The notes: a model not told the origin generated them from the letters alone. A stretch of 44,899 nt of DNA from Fidelibacterota bacterium (GCA_027021785.1 JALUTR010000180.1:1-44899), one strand, 5' to 3'; shown: positions 9,076-18,897, numbered from the stretch's first letter. Translations and numbers: made by a program.

Positions 9076-11863
9076 AAAATTTGTCAAATCATTCCTCCTA
9101 TGCGTGCTTATTACAGGAATGTTCTTCCCTGCCGGTTGTTCGCGTAGCGGTGAGGAAAAATCAATTCAATATCAACTGTCAAGCCTGGACGGAATGAACA
9201 ATGAATTCCTGCGACAATGGCTTGTTTTGGGTCCCTTCCCCAAAGCCATTGATTTAAAATACGACCCGGATCACGGAAAACAATGTACCGGGTTTTATGC
9301 CGATTTCCTCGCGAACGCGGGGGGCGAACAAAATATCCGTCCGGTCGAAGGCAACACTCACATAACCGATTACGAAGACACCTTAACCTGGCGGTATCAT
9401 AAAACTTCCTCCAACATGGTAAATTTTAATGAAATATTTTCCCCCAATGATTACACCGTGGCGTACGCCTATTCTGAAATCGTTAGCCCGGACGACCGGG
9501 AAATATTGTTTGCCCTGGGCAGCGACGACGGCATAAAAGTGTGGGTTAACGGGGATGTGGTTCATGAGAATCACCGGGCCAGAGGGCTCCACTACGACCA
9601 GGATCGGGTGGTGGTAAAACTGAAAGCAGGCAACAACAGAGTACTTGTGAAAGTGGACGAAGGAGTAGGAGCCTGGGGCTTTGCGCTGCGCCTGGAATCC
9701 AGGGCCGATGCCTTTGAATATGCGAAATCCAACCCGGATAAAATGTGGCAATACGCCCTGGTCGACTACGTAATTCCTCCCGGCGACACTCTTTCGCTCA
9801 GAAAAGGGGACATGCGTTTGTCTTTGTTGCCGGAAATTCCGGACGCGCGACTGACAATTGAACATTCCGCAACAAAATACAGGAAGACGTGGGATGTGGA
9901 ATTCGGGCGGGCGCTGAAAATTCCTATGGAAAAACTGCCAATGGGACTGTATTCGCTGACGATTACATCCGGCCCGGCTGACGGTTCCGTCATATATCAG
10001 AGCAAATTTTACCACGGGGATACACAACCGTTGCGTGAATATTATCCCCGGCGGTTCGAACCATATCTGGCAGGGAGCGACCGTAAAACCGAAATCAATA
10101 TCACGGCGGTCCTGGAACGGTTAAAAGTATTGTATGAATATGGCAGGGATGGTTTCCGGCCGCGGTTGAATTATCGGCTGGTGGAACTGATTTCCGAAAT
10201 GGACGCCATTTTGGGATTCCTGGAGGCCGGGGAAGAACCGTTCAAACATCGGACGGGAACCCACATTCGCGGATATTATTCCGCGATTGATGACACGGCG
10301 CAATATTATCAGGTTTATGTCCCTGACAACTATGATAAAAACCGTCCCATGCCGGTGGTGATCCACCTGCACGGTATTTTCGGTGATGACCGGCCGTTTC
10401 ACAAAAGCATACCTCTCGACCGCACCCCGGTTCTCCGCACCATTGAAAAACACGCCCGCGACAACGGCTTTATCGCCATCTGGCCGCACGGCCGGGGCAA
10501 CGCCGTTTACAAAGGGATCGGGCGGGACGATTTCTTCGCGGTGCTTAACGAAGTGAAAAACGATTACAACGTGGATAAAGATCGAATATACCTGACAGGA
10601 TATTCGTACGGAGGGTCGGCGGCCCTGGAGATTGCTTCCCAATATCCCCACCTGTTCGCCGCCGTGGCGCCGATCGCGGCCTTTACGGATTACCGGTTGT
10701 CCCTGGACCCCCGGGAGGCGCTTCATGAAAGCGACCGGAAATGGCGGGACGCGAATAATATCATCCGCTACGCAAAGAACCTTGCGCACGTGCCGGTATT
10801 CATTCAACATGGCGACAATGACAACTATTGCGACCTGAAAAATTCCACCCGGCTTTACGACATCTTAAAATCGGTCGGTAACGACGTCAGGTTGAAAATA
10901 ATCCCCGGGGCCAACCACTTCAATTTCATCGGTGATCCCCTGGATTCCGTTTACCAATGGTTCAAAGACAAGCAAAGGGTGAAAAACCCTGAAAAAGTGT
11001 TCTTTTCCACTTCCAGACTGAAATACAACCGTGCGTACTGGCTGACCATCGAAAGCCTGACGAAACGCCTCGATTTGGCTTCGATCGAAGCGAAAATCAA
11101 AGGGAATACAATTTTCGTGAAAACCGGGAATGTTTCCTCCTATGGGCTGGAATTGAACGATGAACTCCTGGATACGAGCAGGGAAGTTGCCGTGATTACA
11201 AACGGCCGGGAAAGTTTTCGCGGTTATCTCCCGGCGGACGGAAAACTTTTAATCAATCTGGAAAAGGATACAATTTCCGGGAGTCAAAGCTCTGAAGGAC
11301 CGATCAGTGAAATCTTTGCCGCTCCTTTCGCGCTTGTGCCCGGAACGGCGGGGACGGAGGAACAGAAGAGAGCGAACCTTGAGGTAATGGATAATTTTCT
11401 TGATGCCTGGAAAGGAAGGTTTTTCACCAATCCGCGGATTATCGATGACGTGGATATCGGCGATGAGGAAATCGACAAATACAATTTAATCCTGTTGGGC
11501 GGTCCGGAATCGAACCTGATTGCCCGGAAAATAATCGCCGGTTTGCCGATTGCGCTTACCGACAGCATCCTTACTTTCGGGGGAAAAAGTTTTCGACAGA
11601 CGAGTCCGTACGGTTTGCAGTTGCTTTACCCGAACCCCCTGAACGGGAACAAACTTGTTCTATTATATGCGCGGTCCGGGTGGGAACCGGACAGCAGGGA
11701 AAGGAAATTATTTGACCGGTTTATGATCGATGCCTGGTATGATTTCCTTTTGTTTGACAGTCAGACCCGCGGTCCCGCCTCCGCCCCTTTAATAGGGTTT
11801 TTCGATTCGAACTGGCAAATTAACGACGCGCTGATGTGGAGCATACAGGAGTTGCCATACTGA
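9053..11863 (+). CDS. Lipoprotein serine esterase/peptidase with N-terminal PA14-like domain
   Basis: A lipoprotein of about 936 residues: Lys-rich n-region, hydrophobic core, lipobox ending PAGC (Cys near residue 29). Residues ~125-220 resemble a PA14/carbohydrate-binding-type sandwich (LFALGSDDGIKVWVNGD and NNRVLVKVDEG). Residues ~420-645 form an alpha/beta hydrolase of the PHB-depolymerase/predicted-peptidase type: an HLHG oxyanion region, the nucleophile elbow GYSYGG (Ser near 518), the acid in QHGDND, and the catalytic His in PGANHFNF. The C-terminal ~290 residues contain a second domain with no clear family. It probably acts on an ester- or peptide-linked substrate at the outer membrane or in the periplasm. 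ATGs at 9005 and 9029 are also possible; 9053 gives the most normal signal peptide. It overlaps the upstream gene by 23 nt, so the two are coupled. Confidence 0.78.
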   Translation: MLPKKPNKKFVKSFLLCVLITGMFFPAGCSRSGEEKSIQYQLSSLDGMNNEFLRQWLVLGPFPKAIDLKYDPDHGKQCTGFYADFLANAGGEQNIRPVEGNTHITDYEDTLTWRYHKTSSNMVNFNEIFSPNDYTVAYAYSEIVSPDDREILFALGSDDGIKVWVNGDVVHENHRARGLHYDQDRVVVKLKAGNNRVLVKVDEGVGAWGFALRLESRADAFEYAKSNPDKMWQYALVDYVIPPGDTLSLRKGDMRLSLLPEIPDARLTIEHSATKYRKTWDVEFGRALKIPMEKLPMGLYSLTITSGPADGSVIYQSKFYHGDTQPLREYYPRRFEPYLAGSDRKTEINITAVLERLKVLYEYGRDGFRPRLNYRLVELISEMDAILGFLEAGEEPFKHRTGTHIRGYYSAIDDTAQYYQVYVPDNYDKNRPMPVVIHLHGIFGDDRPFHKSIPLDRTPVLRTIEKHARDNGFIAIWPHGRGNAVYKGIGRDDFFAVLNEVKNDYNVDKDRIYLTGYSYGGSAALEIASQYPHLFAAVAPIAAFTDYRLSLDPREALHESDRKWRDANNIIRYAKNLAHVPVFIQHGDNDNYCDLKNSTRLYDILKSVGNDVRLKIIPGANHFNFIGDPLDSVYQWFKDKQRVKNPEKVFFSTSRLKYNRAYWLTIESLTKRLDLASIEAKIKGNTIFVKTGNVSSYGLELNDELLDTSREVAVITNGRESFRGYLPADGKLLINLEKDTISGSQSSEGPISEIFAAPFALVPGTAGTEEQKRANLEVMDNFLDAWKGRFFTNPRIIDDVDIGDEEIDKYNLILLGGPESNLIARKIIAGLPIALTDSILTFGGKSFRQTSPYGLQLLYPNPLNGNKLVLLYARSGWEPDSRERKLFDRFMIDAWYDFLLFDSQTRGPASAPLIGFFDSNWQINDALMWSIQELPY

Positions 11864-12174
11864 AAATTCCCAATGAATCAGGACGACAAAGTTGAAAAGC
11901 TCAATAGTACAGTGTATCGGGAGAATTATCTCCGGCATTTGTTCTTTTAAAATACTTTTGTGTTGGTGGCTTTTCTCCCGGATTATGCATTAACAACCAA
12001 TTAAACGAATTAAACGAAAAGAATATCAAAAGTTAAGTCAAGTTATTGAAGTAACCTTTTCACTTAGAAATACTGATTTGAATCCTATTCCGTTATCTTC
12101 GTTTACTTCGTTGTTCCTATTGTATCGTGTGTGGAACGAAATAGAATAATGCGTCGCACATTCCATTTCATCAC
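11864..12174. other. 311-nt AT-rich convergent intergenic region
   Basis: The region lies between a plus-strand gene and the minus-strand prmC, so both transcripts should end here. It is AT-rich. A short inverted repeat CGGGAGAA (near 11919) / TTCTCCCG (near 11974) is separated by ~45 nt, and there is a weak hairpin GGAGA-ATTA-TCTCC near 11920. I see no convincing ORF, RNA gene or canonical terminator. Confidence 0.4.
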
Positions 12175-13065
12175 TTAACTTTTTCGTGTTTGCCCAACCC
12201 ACACTTTCAGAACCCGTTTGTCGCCGTTGTAATCGGCAATCAATTCCGGTTCGGAAAAGCATTTTCCTTTAAACAGCGCCGCCGCTTTGCGCGGATGGTC
12301 GCCTAGTCCCACTTCCAGCACCAGGCATCCTCCGTCCCTCACCAATTCAGGCGCCACTTCCGCCAGGCGGCGATAGAAACTTAATCCGTCGTTATTATCC
12401 GTCAGGGCATGGTGCGGTTCATAATCCACCACATCTTTCATTAAAGAGCTCATTTCGTCAACGGTAACATACGGCGGGTTGGAAACGACAATATCGAACG
12501 GACCGTCAACCGTGGATTTAAAAAAATCCATCCGGATAAAACGAACGTTGGTAATGTCCAGGTTTTGGGCGTTTAAGCGGGCCACTTCGAGGGCTTCTTC
12601 GGCGATATCAAGCGCCACAACCCTGGCTTGCGGCAGTTCATGCGCCATGGCCAGGGCGATACATCCGGAACCGGTTCCCACATCCAGAATACGCGGACTT
12701 TCCCGGTTGCCGGCGGCATGGATCGCCACATCCACCACCCGTTCGGTTTCGGGACGCGGAATCAACACGCCGGGATTTACGCTGAATTTCAGTCCGTAGA
12801 ATTCCGCGGTTCCGGTAATATATTGCAACGGCTCCCTGTTAAGACGGCGTTTTACCCATCCCCGCAGGGTTTCCAACTGGGATTTTTCGAGCGGCTCCTC
12901 GAAACGCAGGTACAGGTCAATCCGACTACAGTTCAGAAGGTCCCGGAGCAACCATTCGATTTCCCGGCGTGGATTCTCAAAGCCGCGGGAGGCGAAGTAC
13001 TCCTCCGCCCAATGAATCAGGTCAATCACCCGCCAAATTTTCCTGTCTGCGCGGGCCGGGGACAT
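12175..13065 (-). CDS. prmC: Peptide chain release factor N5-glutamine methyltransferase PrmC
   Basis: A 296-residue protein, the usual size for PrmC/HemK. It methylates the Gln of the GGQ motif in class I release factors using S-adenosylmethionine. The N-terminal helical domain is followed by the linker QYITGTAEFYG and PGVLIPRPETE, the SAM-binding glycine motif ILDVGTGSGCIALA, and the catalytic NPPY motif in VVSNPPYVT. It starts 3 nt after the prfA stop codon on the same strand, the classical prfA-prmC arrangement in which enzyme and substrate are made together. The first ~10 residues are poorly conserved, so the true start may lie slightly downstream. Confidence 0.95.
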   Translation of the reverse strand: MSPARADRKIWRVIDLIHWAEEYFASRGFENPRREIEWLLRDLLNCSRIDLYLRFEEPLEKSQLETLRGWVKRRLNREPLQYITGTAEFYGLKFSVNPGVLIPRPETERVVDVAIHAAGNRESPRILDVGTGSGCIALAMAHELPQARVVALDIAEEALEVARLNAQNLDITNVRFIRMDFFKSTVDGPFDIVVSNPPYVTVDEMSSLMKDVVDYEPHHALTDNNDGLSFYRRLAEVAPELVRDGGCLVLEVGLGDHPRKAAALFKGKCFSEPELIADYNGDKRVLKVWVGQTRKS

Positions 13066-13068
13066 CGA

Positions 13069-14130
13069 TTACTCAGCCATTAGCTTGGCTTGTTGATCCG
13101 CCAGGCGAAGGCGTTCGATCAGTTCGTTCAAATCGCCGTCCAGGATGGCATCCAATTGATAGGATGTATAATTAATCCGGTGGTCGGTCAGGCGTCCCTG
13201 GGGAAAATTGTACGTCCTGATCTTGGCTGATCGATCGCCGGTGGAAACCAGCGATTTACGGACCTGGGCCCGCTCCCGGGCAATTCTTTCCTGCTCCAGG
13301 GCCAGTAACCGGGAACGGAGAACTTTCATGGCCGCGGCCCGGTTTTTATGCTGCGATTTTTCGTCCTGGCAGGTGACCACCAGGCCGGTGGGCAAATGCG
13401 TAATACGAATCGCCGACTCGGTTTTGTTCACGTGTTGCCCGCCGGCTCCGCTGGCACGAAAGGTGTCGATTTTCAAATCAACGTCTTTAACCTCCACATC
13501 GGCCTCTTCCGCTTCCGGGAGTACGGCCACGGTAGCCGCGGAAGTGTGTACCCGGCCCCCGGCCTCCGTTTTCGGCACGCGCTGAACACGGTGAACTCCG
13601 CTTTCATACTTCAATTTTCCGTAAGCGCCTTCCCCCTCCACCGCAAATACGATCTCCTTATACCCCCCGATCCCGGTCTCATTCACGGCCATTACGTTAT
13701 ATTGCCAATGGGACCGCTCGGCAAAGCGGGTATACATGCGAAACAGATCGGCGGCAAACAAGGCGGCTTCCTCGCCGCCGGTGCCGGCGCGAATCTCAAC
13801 AATGGTATTCCGACTGTCATTGGGATCTTCAGGCAACATCAATACCTTTAATTCATTCTCTTTTTGGACCAGGGCCGCTTCCAGTTCAACCAGTTCATCC
13901 TTGGCGATTTCCTTCAGTTCCTCGTCCCCGCCGACCAGGATTTGTTTGTCATCCTCGATCTGTTTATAAAGAGATATGTATTCCTTCCCCAGGAAAACAA
14001 TGGGTTCCAGACGGCGATGTTCCCGGGCCACTTCTTTCAGGCGGTCCTTATTCGTGATCACGGCCGGGTCGGTTAATTGCCGTCCCAACTCCTCGTAATG
14101 TTCGATTATGCTTTGTATTTTATTTATCAT
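13069..14130 (-). CDS. prfA: Peptide chain release factor 1 (RF1)
   Basis: A 353-residue class I release factor that recognises UAA and UAG stop codons. The catalytic GGQ motif lies in [15 protein letters not shown]. The codon-recognition tripeptide is of PxT type in [14 protein letters not shown] (PKT), and [12 protein letters not shown] follows as expected for RF1. The N-terminal coiled region carries the usual [14 protein letters not shown] stretch. Its start overlaps the stop of the upstream YqhQ-like gene (ATGA, 14127-14130), and prmC, which modifies this protein, follows directly. Confidence 0.96.
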   Translation of the reverse strand: MINKIQSIIEHYEELGRQLTDPAVITNKDRLKEVAREHRRLEPIVFLGKEYISLYKQIEDDKQILVGGDEELKEIAKDELVELEAALVQKENELKVLMLPEDPNDSRNTIVEIRAGTGGEEAALFAADLFRMYTRFAERSHWQYNVMAVNETGIGGYKEIVFAVEGEGAYGKLKYESGVHRVQRVPKTEAGGRVHTSAATVAVLPEAEEADVEVKDVDLKIDTFRASGAGGQHVNKTESAIRITHLPTGLVVTCQDEKSQHKNRAAAMKVLRSRLLALEQERIARERAQVRKSLVSTGDRSAKIRTYNFPQGRLTDHRINYTSYQLDAILDGDLNELIERLRLADQQAKLMAE

Positions 14131-15068
14131 TCAATGGCCTCAGCCAGGTATTCCTTCCCGATCACGTCTTCGTAACGTTCTCCGAAAGCCGATTTTAGAG
14201 CGGTAATGGCCACTTCCACCATGTTGTCTTCGGGCGGACGGGTGGTAATATTTTGCAACCACAATCCGGGGGCTCTCAACATCCGGACAAGCAGTTTATC
14301 TCCATGGCGGGCGGTAAACTTGATTACCTCGTAGGACACGCCGGCCACGAACGGGATTAAAGGGAGATGGAGCGCCAGGCGCGCAAACAGCGGCAGGGGA
14401 CCCACCAGGGCGATGGCGACCGTATCAATCAGCGCGAACACCAGGATCGCCGATAAAAGCACAATGAACAAAAAACTGGTGCCGCAACGAGGATGCTGGG
14501 TGGGAAAGGCCTGGGCGTTTTCCACCGTTACTTCCTGTCCCGATTCAAAATTATACACCACCCGGTGTTCGGCACCGTGGTTCTGGAATAAACGGCGCAC
14601 ATCCTTCAGTAAGGAAATGATTGCCAAATAGAGAACGAAGAATAAAATCCGAAACAATCCCGCGATTAAATTGAACGCCAGAGCATCTTTCCCCAACTGC
14701 AACAATTTACTGGTGATCCAGTAGGGCGCCACCATGAACAGGGAAACGGCCAGAACAACAGCCAGGGAGGTGGAAAAAAAGGCGGCCAGCCTGCCGGGTT
14801 TTTCTTCGGGAGTTTCGGGAGAAACGGCAATATCGGCGGACCATTGGAGGGTTCGAAAGCCGATCCGCATGGCTTCATAGAGGGAAATTATCCCGCGCAG
14901 GATCGGTTTTTTCCACTTGTCCGATCGCTCCATGCGGGAAATAAATTCATGCCGGTCAACCTGTATTTTTCCTTCCGGATCCCGAACAGCGGTCGCATAC
15001 GCTCCCGGGACCCGCATCATGACGCCTTCGATTACTGCTTGTCCTCCCACCAGAATGGAGGGTTTCAT
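14127..15068 (-). CDS. YqhQ-like DUF1385 membrane protein
   Basis: An integral membrane protein of about 313 residues from the DUF1385/YqhQ family. The signature is at the N-terminus: [18 protein letters not shown], followed by a soluble stretch, then four to five hydrophobic segments and the conserved [13 protein letters not shown] and [11 protein letters not shown] motifs. The biochemical function is unknown. Association with rpmE, prfA and prmC is also familiar from Firmicutes. The ATG at 15068 places the [11 protein letters not shown] motif at the usual distance from the start. An upstream ATG at 15101 would begin inside the T-tract of the rpmE terminator. The stop codon overlaps the prfA start. 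Confidence 0.88.
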   Translation of the reverse strand: MKPSILVGGQAVIEGVMMRVPGAYATAVRDPEGKIQVDRHEFISRMERSDKWKKPILRGIISLYEAMRIGFRTLQWSADIAVSPETPEEKPGRLAAFFSTSLAVVLAVSLFMVAPYWITSKLLQLGKDALAFNLIAGLFRILFFVLYLAIISLLKDVRRLFQNHGAEHRVVYNFESGQEVTVENAQAFPTQHPRCGTSFLFIVLLSAILVFALIDTVAIALVGPLPLFARLALHLPLIPFVAGVSYEVIKFTARHGDKLLVRMLRAPGLWLQNITTRPPEDNMVEVAITALKSAFGERYEDVIGKEYLAEAIE

Positions 15069-15100
15069 TACCGCGAGTGTCAGGAATCTTTTCATGTGCA

Positions 15101-15153
15101 TAAAAAAATGGCTTCCTGATGATGGTCCAAACCATCCCGCGAAGCCATTTTTA
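15101..15153 (-). terminator. Rho-independent terminator after rpmE, with nested hairpin
   Basis: AAAAATGGCTTC (15104-15115) pairs with GAAGCCATTTTT (15141-15152), and inside the loop GATGGT (15121-15126) pairs with ACCATC (15131-15136). On the minus strand the stem is followed by seven T residues, the proper form for ending rpmE transcripts. It lies 11 nt after the rpmE stop and ~30 nt before the YqhQ-like start, so it probably separates rpmE from the prfA operon in part. Confidence 0.85.
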
Positions 15154-15163
15154 TGTAGTTTGG

Positions 15164-15370
15164 CTACCGGCCTAATTTGCCATATTTTTTCTCGAACTGC
15201 TCAATCCGCCCGGCCGTATCCACCAGCTTTTGCTTGCCGGTGAAAAAAGGATGGCACTGATTGCAAATTTCAACGCGCTGGTCGCCCACCGTACTGAATA
15301 CCTGAAAAGTATTGCCACAGGCACAATGAACGGTTCCCAAAGTATATTCAGGATGAATTCCTGTTTTCAT
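15164..15370 (-). CDS. rpmE: 50S ribosomal protein L31 (zinc-binding form)
   Basis: A 68-residue protein of the normal L31 length. It has the four-cysteine zinc ribbon of the C+ type: HCACGNTF in the first half and [13 protein letters not shown] in the second, followed by a basic C-terminal tail. It binds the large ribosomal subunit at the bridge to the 30S head. A GGAG ribosome binding site stands before the ATG on the minus strand (GGCAGGAGTAGTAAAATG). A strong terminator follows. No C- paralog is seen in this window. Confidence 0.97.
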   Translation of the reverse strand: MKTGIHPEYTLGTVHCACGNTFQVFSTVGDQRVEICNQCHPFFTGKQKLVDTAGRIEQFEKKYGKLGR

Positions 15371-15388
15371 TTTACTACTCCTGCCTAA

Positions 15389-16597
15389 TTAATCCAATTT
15401 TTCCAAAACATGTTTTACGCGGGCTATGCCTTTTCTTATTTGATCCTTGCTGGTTGCAAAGGAAAAGCGGACATGCCCCGGAGCGCCGAAACCGTCGCCC
15501 GGCACCGTAACCACTTTTGCCGAATTCAGGATATATTCACCCAAATCAAAGGTGTCCTCAATTATTTTTCCATTGGCCCGTTTTCCCAAATAGTATGACA
15601 TATCCGGGAAAGCGTAAAACGCACCGCCCGGCAGATTGCATTCAACCCCCGGAATATCATTCAGCAGTTGTACGATCAGATCGCGGCGTTCCAAAAATTT
15701 CTGCCGCATGAAAGCCACGGATGACTGATCACCCGTCAAGGCCTCTATCGCCGCTTTTTGCCCGATGGAATTGGCGCACGATGTAGCCTGCCCCTGAATC
15801 TTGGACATGGCTTTAATGAGCGTTTCATTCCCCGCCGCATAGCCGATCCGCCAGCCCGTCATGGCATAGGTCTTCGATAAACTCAGACATGTCAAAACCT
15901 CGGCTCCGACAGTATTCAGCTTCTCGGCGCTGACAAACGGATCGCCGTACACCAACTGCTCGTAACATTCATCCGCAATCACCAACCAATTATGTTCGGC
16001 TGCCAGTTCCAATACCCGCACAACAGCTTCTTTAGACCAGACACCACCGGTGGGATTGGACGGTGAATTGATAATCACGCCTTTTACCCGGTCGGTAATC
16101 TTAGCCTCCAGGTCATCGAAATCGGGTTCGAATTGCCGCTGGGCCACGGTTTTAACAATTACCGGTTCCGCGTCCGCCAAACGGACAAATTCAGGGAAGG
16201 AAACCCAGTAAGGAGCAAAAATCAATACTTCGTCACCTTTGTCAAACAGCGCCTGACAGGCGTTGTAAAGGCTTTGTTTTTCACCGTTTGAAACCAGAAT
16301 CTGGCTGGGTTCGTAATGCAAACCGTTTTCCCGTTCCAACTTCCGGCAAATCGCCTGGCGCAGTTCCAACATTCCCGACCCGGCCGTGTATTTCGTATAA
16401 CCTTCATCAATGGCGCGCTTGGCGGCCTCCCGTATGTTCTCAGGCGTATTGAAATCCGGTTCCCCGACACTGAAATTGATCACATCTTCTCCCTGTTCCC
16501 GCAATTCGGTTGCGCGGGTAGCCATTTCCAATGTGAAAGAAGGTTTTACTCTCCGGACTCGTTCTGCAAACTTAATTTTGGGTTGGTTCCGTTTCAT
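15389..16597 (-). CDS. aspC: PLP-dependent aspartate aminotransferase (class I, Igamma type)
   Basis: A 402-residue fold-type I aminotransferase. Seen in the sequence: an INFSVGEPDFNTPENI start motif, YTAGSGMLELRQAI, the SPSNPTGGV motif that contacts the cofactor, DECYEQLVYG, and the PLP-lysine motif SLSKTYAMTGWRIGYAAG; near the C-terminus HVRFSFATS carries the substrate-carboxylate arginine. It interconverts aspartate and oxaloacetate with glutamate/2-oxoglutarate, and related enzymes also act on prephenate. The ATG overlaps the stop of the upstream Cas6b-like gene by 4 nt (16594-16597), so translation is probably coupled. Confidence 0.93.
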   Translation of the reverse strand: MKRNQPKIKFAERVRRVKPSFTLEMATRATELREQGEDVINFSVGEPDFNTPENIREAAKRAIDEGYTKYTAGSGMLELRQAICRKLERENGLHYEPSQILVSNGEKQSLYNACQALFDKGDEVLIFAPYWVSFPEFVRLADAEPVIVKTVAQRQFEPDFDDLEAKITDRVKGVIINSPSNPTGGVWSKEAVVRVLELAAEHNWLVIADECYEQLVYGDPFVSAEKLNTVGAEVLTCLSLSKTYAMTGWRIGYAAGNETLIKAMSKIQGQATSCANSIGQKAAIEALTGDQSSVAFMRQKFLERRDLIVQLLNDIPGVECNLPGGAFYAFPDMSYYLGKRANGKIIEDTFDLGEYILNSAKVVTVPGDGFGAPGHVRFSFATSKDQIRKGIARVKHVLEKLD

Positions 16598-17589
16598 ATG
16601 TTGTGTTGCTTTCTATGATATTCCTCGCGGTTGAATTTATCGTCCAGTTCCTCGTCTTCAGGAAGTTCGGTCCCGCTCTTTTCACTTTTTCTTTTCGGCG
16701 CGCTGAACGGCGGTTGTGACCCTTCCTCAACTTCGAATTCCTCGGAAAGAACCCGTTTGGTCGAACCGGTTTTGCGAATCGAACGCTTACGGGGTTTCGG
16801 CACTTCTTCCACCCGGACGCTTTCCAGTTCGAAGTCGTCTTCGGATATCTCCTCGACATCCGCCTTGGGAGCGTCGGATTGTAAAGCGTTTTCATCGAAA
16901 TGGAACATGTCGGGATTAAACAGACCGTAAATGGTACCGTAACCACGGGTAATTCCATTCCCTATTCCCAGATAATTGGGGAGGATGAAGTTGGTCCGGA
17001 ATTCGCCGTAAAAGGCGCCCCAGTTATTTTCGTCGACCGGGCGTGGGAACAACGAAGTTAAAGACGTCTTCGTGTACACTCGCTCTTCAAGGTCCAAACC
17101 CATCTCCCGTGCCAGAAACACGATGTTTTGACCCAGCAGACGGTTCAGGAAGATGACCCGTTCCGCATTATTCAAAAATCGATAACGGCTGCCTGTTGTC
17201 TGATTTAACGCCACCCAGGGGGTGATAAACCGGTAACGGATCAGACGATTAATGGGTTTAAAGCGATTATTGCTCTCTTCCAGATCCACATCCAGCACCT
17301 GGAAGGTTATGTTCCCGAAATCAAGGAAATTGAACTGTTTTGCCAACTCAAGTACCGGTTCTACACCTTCGCCGATCCCCACAACATATATCTGTTCGTT
17401 CAGGATTTTTACCTGCACACGGGGATAGAGAAAGCGTTCCCGGTACCGTCCGTCCAGCATGGGAACGATTTCCTCATCCGGGTATTGCTTCATAAACACA
17501 CCTTTAACCTGGTAAGGTGTCTTCTTTACTGGTTTGTCAGTTATCAGCTTGGCGATTACTGCACGTACCTCAGGATAGCTTTTTTGCAT
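16594..17589 (-). CDS. Stand-alone Cas6b-like RAMP-fold protein with acidic C-terminal tail
   Basis: A 331-residue protein. Residues ~45-75 (YPRVQVKIL then VGIGEGVEPVLELA) match my recollection of the Cas6b N-terminal domain (YPxxQYKVI, GIxEGAE). Residues ~115-225 match the Cas6b C-terminal domain: YRFITPWVALNQ, then a helix LLGQNIVFLAREMG, then FYGEFRTNFILPNYLGIG and the glycine-rich RAMP loop GIGNGITRGYGTI. The last ~100 residues are highly charged and probably disordered. Cas6 proteins process CRISPR RNA, but no CRISPR array or cas gene is near. The folded core (residues 1-225) contains no histidine, whereas Cas6 nucleases normally use one, so RNA binding without cleavage is more likely. 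It lies between rho and the aminotransferase, with which its stop codon overlaps. The family call is from memory of the motifs and was not checked by profile search. Confidence 0.7.
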   Translation of the reverse strand: MQKSYPEVRAVIAKLITDKPVKKTPYQVKGVFMKQYPDEEIVPMLDGRYRERFLYPRVQVKILNEQIYVVGIGEGVEPVLELAKQFNFLDFGNITFQVLDVDLEESNNRFKPINRLIRYRFITPWVALNQTTGSRYRFLNNAERVIFLNRLLGQNIVFLAREMGLDLEERVYTKTSLTSLFPRPVDENNWGAFYGEFRTNFILPNYLGIGNGITRGYGTIYGLFNPDMFHFDENALQSDAPKADVEEISEDDFELESVRVEEVPKPRKRSIRKTGSTKRVLSEEFEVEEGSQPPFSAPKRKSEKSGTELPEDEELDDKFNREEYHRKQHNI

Positions 17590-17649
17590 TGCTACACCTC
17601 ACTAATATTTTAAAAAAACCTGCTACACACTTACTCAAATATAAACATT

Positions 17650-18897
17650 TTATTGACTCATAGTATCCAAAAATTCTTCATTGGATTTGGTCCTCCGCAT
17701 GCGTTCCTGCAGAAATTCCATCGCTTCAATAACATTCATTTCATTTAACAACTTCCGTAAGATCCAGATCCGTCCCAACCATTTCTTTGACAATAACAAT
17801 TCTTCCCGACGGGTGCCGGAACGAATCAGATCAAAAGAGGGATAAATCCGGCGATCACTCAGTCGTCGATCCAGGACCAGTTCCAGGTTTCCGGTGCCTT
17901 TGAACTCTTCAAAGATAACATCATCCATGCGGCTGCCGGTATCAATCAGAGCCGTGGCAATTATGGTCAGGCTTCCGCCTTCTTCCGTGTTCCTTGCCGC
18001 TCCGAAGAATTGCTTGGGTCGTTTTAACGCATTGGCGTCCACACCGCCGGATAAAATTTTACCGCTGTGAGGAATAACCGCGTTATGAGCCCGCGCCAGG
18101 CGGGTAATGCTGTCCAGCAGGATCACAACATCATCACCGAACTCCACCATTCGCTTGGCCTTCTGCAACACCATATCGGCCACCGACACGTGCCGTTCCG
18201 GCGGTTCGTCAAAAGTGGAACTGACGACCTCCGCGTCCACATTGCGCTTCATGTCGGTAACTTCTTCCGGCCGTTCATCAATCAGCAGTATTAACATTTT
18301 TGTCTTGGGGTGGTTCTGCCGAATACTGTTCGCCAATTTTTGGAGCAGAACGGTCTTTCCCGTCTTGGGTTGCGCAACAATCAACCCACGTTGACCCTTC
18401 CCAACGGGAGCAATCAGGTCCATGATCCGCATGGACATGTTTTTCGGGTCCGTTTCCAGGTTGAATTTTTGATCCGGGTATAAAGGTGTAAGATTGTCAA
18501 ACAGAATGGCCTGCTTTACGTCCGCGGGAGGGCGTTCATTGACCATATCAACTTTTAACAAAGCGTAAAACCGTTCTTTCGCTTTTGGCGGTCGGATCTG
18601 ACCGGCTATCTGATGCCCGGTTCGCAAACCAAAACGCTTGATTTGTGACGGGCTTACATAAATATCATCGGGGCCGGGGAGGTAATTAAAGTCGGGGCTA
18701 CGCAAAAATCCGTATCCGTCGGGCAAAACCTCCAATACACCACGCGCGTACAAAGACCCCTGCTTCTCCGCCTCTTCCTGGAGAATTTTTACGATTAGTT
18801 CCTGTTTATTCAGCCCTGAATACCCCTGGATTTCCATCCCCTGGGCGAGCTTGGTTAGCTCCTTAATTTTAAGGGCTTGCAGTTCATTGACATCCAT
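17650..18897 (-). CDS. rho: Transcription termination factor Rho
   Basis: A hexameric RNA-dependent ATPase that ends transcription; 415 residues from the ATG at 18897 ([18 protein letters not shown]). An in-frame ATG at 18912 adds five residues. The N-terminal Rho_N helices are followed by the cold-shock-like RNA-binding domain ([26 protein letters not shown]), Walker A in [13 protein letters not shown], Walker B in [16 protein letters not shown], and the R-loop/arginine-finger region near [24 protein letters not shown]. There is no long insertion, so the size is close to the E. coli protein. It is flanked by folC upstream, with a 107-nt spacer, and the Cas6b-like gene 60 nt downstream. Confidence 0.97.
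   Translation of the reverse strand: MDVNELQALKIKELTKLAQGMEIQGYSGLNKQELIVKILQEEAEKQGSLYARGVLEVLPDGYGFLRSPDFNYLPGPDDIYVSPSQIKRFGLRTGHQIAGQIRPPKAKERFYALLKVDMVNERPPADVKQAILFDNLTPLYPDQKFNLETDPKNMSMRIMDLIAPVGKGQRGLIVAQPKTGKTVLLQKLANSIRQNHPKTKMLILLIDERPEEVTDMKRNVDAEVVSSTFDEPPERHVSVADMVLQKAKRMVEFGDDVVILLDSITRLARAHNAVIPHSGKILSGGVDANALKRPKQFFGAARNTEEGGSLTIIATALIDTGSRMDDVIFEEFKGTGNLELVLDRRLSDRRIYPSFDLIRSGTRREELLLSKKWLGRIWILRKLLNEMNVIEAMEFLQERMRRTKSNEEFLDTMSQ

Noticed and set aside
11910-11985. CGGGAGAA/TTCTCCCG inverted repeat as a terminator
   Set aside because: The arms are ~45 nt apart and no T-run follows, so it is not convincing as a terminator.
13208-13851. Plus-strand open frames opposite prfA and other long minus-strand genes
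   Set aside because: They lie antisense to well-conserved genes and show no family motifs or sensible starts; they are frame shadows.
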